Assembly (NCBI GenBank): GCA_046350655.1
Contig: JAXMAB010000014.1
Span: 1 to 64,000, forward strand
DNA: 64,000 nt
DNA from: JAEUHO01 sp046350655
GTDB lineage: Bacteria > Planctomycetota > PLA2 > JAEUHO01
Direction of reading: 5' to 3'
In this document: positions 60,477 to 64,000 of the stretch, in pieces
How positions within the stretch are numbered: position 1 is the first letter of the stretch
Layout of the letters: each line of letters opens with the position of its first letter
Program-made: the position numbers and the translations under genes
Notes under the pieces: model-generated
The model's input: only the letters and a program-made list of their open reading frames with translations
The model's database searches: none
What the model was told of the DNA's origin: nothing

Positions 60477-60519
60477 GGGGGCGTAGCTCAACGGTAGAGC
60501 AAGGGCCTTTTAAGCCCGA
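60477..60519 (+). pseudogene. Truncated tRNA-Lys (5' part)
   Basis: Acceptor 5' strand GGGGGCG, D-arm GCTC...GAGC and anticodon arm with loop CTTTTAA (anticodon TTT) are present. After the anticodon stem the tRNA pattern stops: no T-arm and no acceptor 3' strand follow. The anticodon stem has one A.G mismatch. It looks like a tRNA gene cut by integration or deletion. Confidence 0.6.
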
Positions 60520-60876
60520 GGTAGATCCGCCACCCGACCAAACCGCCTCCGAAGCGGCCTCGTCTCGGAGTAGCCCGAGCCTAGGCCGATCTGCGCACCA
60601 CGGGTCACACGGGCCGTCCGGCGCACGGTCCGAACCTCGGGCCACACCGCACGAGAACCTCCAAAGAAGTACACGGCCCCGACAGCACAATCCCCTGGAA
60701 GACCACGAGCCACATGGAGCCCATGGTCGAACCTCGGGCCTCCGGGCGTGGAGGGCGTCGGAGGCCCACGAACCCCTGCCACGGGCCATCGCGTAGGCCC
60801 CCGGCATGGGCGGCGGCGGAGGTTGCGGGGAGCCCCCCTCCGTGGTGTCCTCCACCTGTAGGATCCGGTAGCCCTC
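60520..60876. other. Island boundary segment without clear genes
   Basis: 357 bp between the truncated and the intact tRNA-Lys. Small frames exist on both strands, but none is convincing. A G+C-rich hairpin (GGGGAG / CTCC type) lies near 60828-60842. No integrase or att duplication could be fixed by eye. Confidence 0.4.
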
Positions 60877-60952
60877 GGGGGCGTAACTCAGTTGGCAGAG
60901 TAGCGGCCTTTTAAGCCGTCAGTTGTGGGTTCGACCCCCACCGCCCCCACCA
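60877..60952 (+). tRNA. tRNA-Lys (anticodon TTT)
   Basis: Cloverleaf: acceptor GGGGGCG / CGCCCCC, D-stem ACTC/GAGT, anticodon stem GCGGC/GCCGT with loop CTTTTAA, T-stem GTGGG/CCCAC with TTCGACC loop, discriminator A at 60949, and CCA encoded at 60950-60952. Decodes AAA/AAG. A usual integration target for islands; the foreign-looking gene begins 75 bp downstream. Confidence 0.95.
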
Positions 60953-61027
60953 CCCACGCCGGACAGCGGAGCATAGGGCTCGGGGACCTCCGTTGGTACC
61001 CTCTTCGGCCTCTCTGGAGAGTGCCTC

Positions 61028-63070
61028 GTGGATTCCCGCTCCGTCAAACTCAGCGGCGACAACATCCGCCGCCAGTACCATTGCGGCGCGCGGGCCGCCA
61101 TCGAGGAGTTGATCTGGAACGGCCTCGATTCCGGAAGCGATCTCGTCGAGGTGCTGTTCGACGAGAACGCTCTCGGTGACGTCCAGTCCATCGAAGTTCG
61201 CGACCGTGGGGCTGGACTGCCGTTCTCAGAACTGGATCGCGCCTTCGGGACCCTCGGTGAGTCTCGGAAGGTAGCGCTCGGCCGTACGTCGAATGGACGA
61301 ATCCTGCACGGTTCGGAAGGGCGGGGGCGCTACAAGGCTCTCGCACTAGGAGCCCGTGCGCGTTGGCGTACGGTCTATCGTGACGGTGATCGATTCCTAA
61401 CCTACGACATCCATCTGTCGCGCAACGGAGAAGAGAAGTACCACTACACGAACCCAGTCGCCACGGACGATACCGAGACCGGCACTACCGTTCGCATCGA
61501 CGACATCGACGAGGGCCGCCTCTCGATCGCGACCGACGACTCGCGCAACTACATCGGTCAGCGGCTCGCAATCTACCTGCTATCGTACAAGACCGTGAAG
61601 ATCCGGTACGGGACGGAATGGCTCGATCCGGCGTCGCAGATCGCGAGGATCACGGACGAGATTCTTCTCGCTCCGATCGCGCCAGACAAGCCCGCGCCTC
61701 GGGTTCGCATCGTTGAGTGGAAGTTGGATCCGGGACCGCGGAAGATTCTGCTTTGCGACGACAGCGGATTCGTCCGTGAAGAGGTCCTCGCCAGGATCCA
61801 CGGTCACGACCTGAACATCTTCGCGTTCGTGTCATACAGCGAAGTCCCCAAGTGGGTCGCCGCAAACTTGATCGCCCTCGCCGAAATGGGCGGCGAGGAC
61901 TCCTCCGTCAAGAGACTCATCGAAGCCACCAAGCGCGAGATGAAGTCGTACGTCTTGAAGCGTCTTGAGGAGAACTCCAAGTCGCTGGTCGAGAAGTGGA
62001 AGACCGAGAAGAGCTACCCCTACAAGGAGACCGAGCCGGAGACGCCGGTCTTGGAGGCGGAGAGGACGGTGTTCAACATCGTCGCCGCTCGCATCAACGA
62101 CCACCACGACGCCTTCCGCTCCGGAAAGCCTGTTGATCGTCGTCTCACACTTACGCTTCTCCGACAAGCGATCGAATCCGACCCCTCGAACCTTCGGCTG
62201 ATCTTCGAGGAGGTGATCGCGCTGCCTGAAGAGCAGCGGAAGGACCTCGCAGATCTGCTCAAGCGTACGAACCTCACAGCGATCATCGGAGCCGCGAAGA
62301 CCGTCGCCGACAGGCTCACGATCATTGAGGGATTCGACCACATCCTGTTCGACACGGACTGGAGAGCGAAACTCCGCGAACGCACGCAACTCCACCGCCT
62401 CCTCGTCCACCACCAGTGGATCTTTGGCGATGAGTACACGACCGACACAGACGACGACGGTCTTCGTGCGGTTCTGACCAAGCACCTCGCACACCTCGGT
62501 CGCACGGATCCCTCCCCTGAGGTCGATGTCACGTTGATCGACGGGAAGGACGGGATTCCCGACCTGATGCTGTCGAGGCAGTTCAGGCGCGACCGGGGGA
62601 TGATGGAGCACCTCGTCGTCGAATTGAAGAGACCCTCTGTCGCGATCGGCGCAACCGAAATCGTGCAGATCAAGAAGTACGCGCAAGCGGTTGTCGCCGA
62701 CGAGCGATTCTCGAAGACGACTACTCGGTGGACGTTCCTCCTGCTCGGCAACGACTGGGATGGCTACGCAGAGTCCGAGGCCGCGATCGAGGGCCTACCC
62801 TACGGAACGATCGACCAGAAGCCGGGTGTCCGCATCATCATGAAGCGTTGGTCTGATGTCCTCGCCGAGGCTCGCCAACGCTATGAGTTCTTCCGTGCGC
62901 AACTCGACGTCGAGGCTAGGAAGTCTGAGGGATTCGAGTACCTGCGGACGCACCACGCAGAGCTGTTGGCAGGAAAGGGTTTGACGAAAAAGAGGGAACG
63001 GCAACTGCTGGAATCCACGATCGTGGTGCCGCCCGCCCAACCCCCGGCCGCTTCCCCACCCGGTCCCTAG
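61028..63070 (+). CDS. GHKL-ATPase fused to a PD-(D/E)xK (DUF4263/Shedu-like) nuclease
   Basis: 680 residues, GTG 61028. N-terminal GHKL (Hsp90/MutL-type) ATP-binding domain: E27/N31 in EELIWNGLD (Mg/ATP N-box), D59 in VRDRGAGL (DxGxG), GSEGRGRYKAL at 95-105 (lid). A middle helical region has a charged coiled part (~305-350). The C-terminal ~470-600 holds LHRLLVHHQWIFGDEYTT, then D512 (IPDLMLS) and E532-x-K534 (HLVVELKRP), a PD-(D/E)xK nuclease core like DUF4263 of Shedu SduA. Its G+C is visibly lower than the rest of the window. Single-gene defence system is the best guess; not experimentally tied to it here. Confidence 0.85.
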   Translation: MDSRSVKLSGDNIRRQYHCGARAAIEELIWNGLDSGSDLVEVLFDENALGDVQSIEVRDRGAGLPFSELDRAFGTLGESRKVALGRTSNGRILHGSEGRGRYKALALGARARWRTVYRDGDRFLTYDIHLSRNGEEKYHYTNPVATDDTETGTTVRIDDIDEGRLSIATDDSRNYIGQRLAIYLLSYKTVKIRYGTEWLDPASQIARITDEILLAPIAPDKPAPRVRIVEWKLDPGPRKILLCDDSGFVREEVLARIHGHDLNIFAFVSYSEVPKWVAANLIALAEMGGEDSSVKRLIEATKREMKSYVLKRLEENSKSLVEKWKTEKSYPYKETEPETPVLEAERTVFNIVAARINDHHDAFRSGKPVDRRLTLTLLRQAIESDPSNLRLIFEEVIALPEEQRKDLADLLKRTNLTAIIGAAKTVADRLTIIEGFDHILFDTDWRAKLRERTQLHRLLVHHQWIFGDEYTTDTDDDGLRAVLTKHLAHLGRTDPSPEVDVTLIDGKDGIPDLMLSRQFRRDRGMMEHLVVELKRPSVAIGATEIVQIKKYAQAVVADERFSKTTTRWTFLLLGNDWDGYAESEAAIEGLPYGTIDQKPGVRIIMKRWSDVLAEARQRYEFFRAQLDVEARKSEGFEYLRTHHAELLAGKGLTKKRERQLLESTIVVPPAQPPAASPPGP

Positions 63071-63263
63071 CGCGGGTTTATCCAAGACCCAAAACGGGGA
63101 GACTTCGGCAGGGGGACCCCATCAGGGGCTGGGTCTCTTCTCATGCGATCGGAGTGAGGGATTCGATCGAGGGAGATTCCTCGGGTCAAACCTCGGGTGT
63201 GGACCCCGCGCCCACCCGTCCTGTCTTCGCAACCGGGTCGCCGGGCGGCCGGCGGCTCTGCCC

Positions 63264-63575
63264 GTGAGCGCCCGCGACAACCTACGCAGCACCCGCTCCC
63301 GTGAGGACATCGACCTCGACGCGGAGGTCAGGACTAGGGTCCAAGTCCTGCGTGCCCGGATGCTCGACGCCTTCGGGGGCGACCAGTACGGCGAGGTGGT
63401 GGCGGAGTTGGCCCGGATCGCGCTGGACCCGCGCACCCCGCGGAAGACCCGCGTCGTGGCCCTGACGGCGTACGCCCGTGCGGCGGGGTCCCTCGTGGCG
63501 GAGGCCCCCACGGTGAACGTCGCGGCGGGCGTGTCGATCTCCCCGGCCGACCTCCTGCACCTGATCCCGGCTGAT
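63264..63575 (+). CDS. Phage-like small protein, 3' part lost
   Basis: GTG 63264. About 104 credible residues: SARDNLRSTRSREDIDLDAE, then VRTRVQVLRARMLDAFGG and a helical segment ending SISPADLLHLIPADG. It resembles small helical phage proteins such as terminase small subunits, but no firm match. After ~63575 the frame stays open yet runs into sequence that reads better in other frames, so the gene is probably truncated by a rearrangement. Confidence 0.4.
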
Positions 63576-63694
63576 GGGGTACCTACCACAACGCCTTGTA
63601 TGTCGGGCCTCTCGGCGCCGTCGAGTACCCCGGCGCTACCTATCGCGGGGCCTACAGGTGGGGCTTCCGGGTGGTCTTGGCGGGCATGGGCTAA
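63575..63694 (+). pseudogene. C-terminal fragment of an FGE/sulfatase-modifying-factor domain
   Basis: After a TGA at 63572-63574 the frame reads WGTYHNALYVGPLG, EYPGATYRGAYRWGFRVVL and AGMG, then TAA. The RGAYRWGFRVVL ending is the typical C-terminus of formylglycine-generating-enzyme-like (FGE-sulfatase) domains, which are common partners of diversity-generating retroelements and of phage tail genes. Only the last ~39 residues are left. Confidence 0.45.
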
Positions 63695-64000
63695 TCGAGC
63701 CCGAGGTTCACGCTGTCCATGCCCCCGCCGACGCCTCTCCGGCGTGTGTGAGGTCAGAGGACGCCCAGACCCCGAACGCGCCTCCGCTGGCGCAGACGGC
63801 CGCAACGGACGGGCTCGGAGAGGAGTTCGGCGTCGCACGCAGCAACGCCCTCCGCATCGCACGGAGGGAGGCGGGGAACGCGGTCGGCGGAGCCCGCGAT
63901 CCCGCGATGCACGCCGAGGGCGTGGAACAGACGGTGTGGGTCTCCGCGAACCGCTCGCGCGCGAACGACGACTTCCCCGTGGCGGGGATCCCGATGAGGA
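63658..64000 (+). CDS. Partial phage head morphogenesis (SPP1 gp7/Mu F-like) protein
   Basis: The frame from GTG 63658 is open to the window end. EEFGVARSNALRIARREAGN followed by AEGVEQTVWVSANRSRANDDFPVAG has the pattern of gp7/Mu gpF minor head proteins (RxxxIARTE..., then a W followed by polar residues near the HxxxDG motif that would come next). The start is uncertain, because upstream codons overlap the FGE fragment. Cut by the window edge. Confidence 0.4.
   Translation, partial: MGLPGGLGGHGLIEPEVHAVHAPADASPACVRSEDAQTPNAPPLAQTAATDGLGEEFGVARSNALRIARREAGNAVGGARDPAMHAEGVEQTVWVSANRSRANDDFPVAGIPMR

Noticed and set aside
60477..60876. tRNA-Lys interrupted by an intron
   Set aside because: No T-arm or acceptor 3' strand matching the 5' part appears before the next tRNA, and no group I/II intron core was seen.
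63122..63862. 246-codon minus-strand frame at the right end
   Set aside because: Arg/Ala/Ser-rich translation without domains; the plus-strand frames here give phage-like and FGE-like sequence instead.

Overview
The window comes from a very G+C-rich bacterial chromosome: third codon positions are nearly all G or C, and there are many GTG starts. The genes point to a Gram-negative organism with a respiratory complex I, secreted HEAT-repeat proteins, Cys-anchored lipoproteins and much two-component and c-di-GMP signalling. The mix (secreted HEAT/toroid proteins, DUF3179, GSDH-type dehydrogenase, HprK-related cluster) would fit a Planctomycetota-like or Myxococcota-like lineage. That placement is an inference; no rRNA or other marker gene is present to settle it.

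Layout. 1-632: two small unrecognised genes, the first cut by the window edge. 0.8-9.4 kb: rhomboid protease, a CPA2 cation/proton antiporter preceded by a 177-bp MITE-like element, a secreted protein joining a DnaJ-type zinc array to a cyclase-like toroid, and a VIT-family metal transporter. 9.5-17.9 kb: signalling block with a PAS-histidine kinase, an Rcp1-type receiver and a hybrid kinase in one overlapping operon, facing a KdpD/KdpE-like pair, a 46-residue membrane peptide and a frameshifted DUF885-like gene. 17.9-23 kb: lipoprotein, PilZ, LysM, two polytopic membrane proteins and an EAL phosphodiesterase. 23-30 kb: three large secreted HEAT proteins. 30-34 kb: cytidine deaminase, fatty-acid hydroxylase-like enzyme, lipoprotein, thiI.

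33.9-45.7 kb, minus strand: nuoABCDHIJKLMN, eleven tightly packed subunits without nuoEFG, ending in a ferritin-like protein with a basic repeat tail that is coupled to nuoN. 45.9-48.3 kb: secreted PQQ-type sugar dehydrogenase and a hexapeptide acyltransferase-like protein. 48.6-53.7 kb, minus strand: one overlapping operon encoding a PqqD-like protein, an HprK-like kinase, two GT2 glycosyltransferases, an NTP_transf_5 protein and a GT4-like glycosyltransferase. It resembles the HPr-rel-A systems and is flanked on both sides by copies of one palindromic repeat module. 54.1-57.7 kb: trxB, an unknown gene, an A-type Fe-S carrier, and a divergent cysteine desulfurase-like protein whose PLP lysine is replaced by arginine. 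57.8-60.3 kb: a predicted three-way-junction RNA structure, a lipoprotein and a DUF3179 lipoprotein.

From 60.48 kb the character changes: a truncated tRNA-Lys, an intact tRNA-Lys(TTT), then a gene of visibly lower G+C encoding a GHKL ATPase fused to a PD-(D/E)xK (DUF4263/Shedu-like) nuclease. This is the best candidate in the window for a defence system. It is followed by phage- and FGE-like gene fragments up to the window end, so this end is a mobile island at a tRNA gene.

Several short repeat families run through the chromosomal part. A GCGAGGCCCGG motif sits mostly at gene 3' ends and, where paired, forms long hairpins between convergent genes. A CGCCAT...ATGGCG palindrome and a 'TATTGGCGGA' family cluster around 32.5, 48.4 and 53.9 kb.
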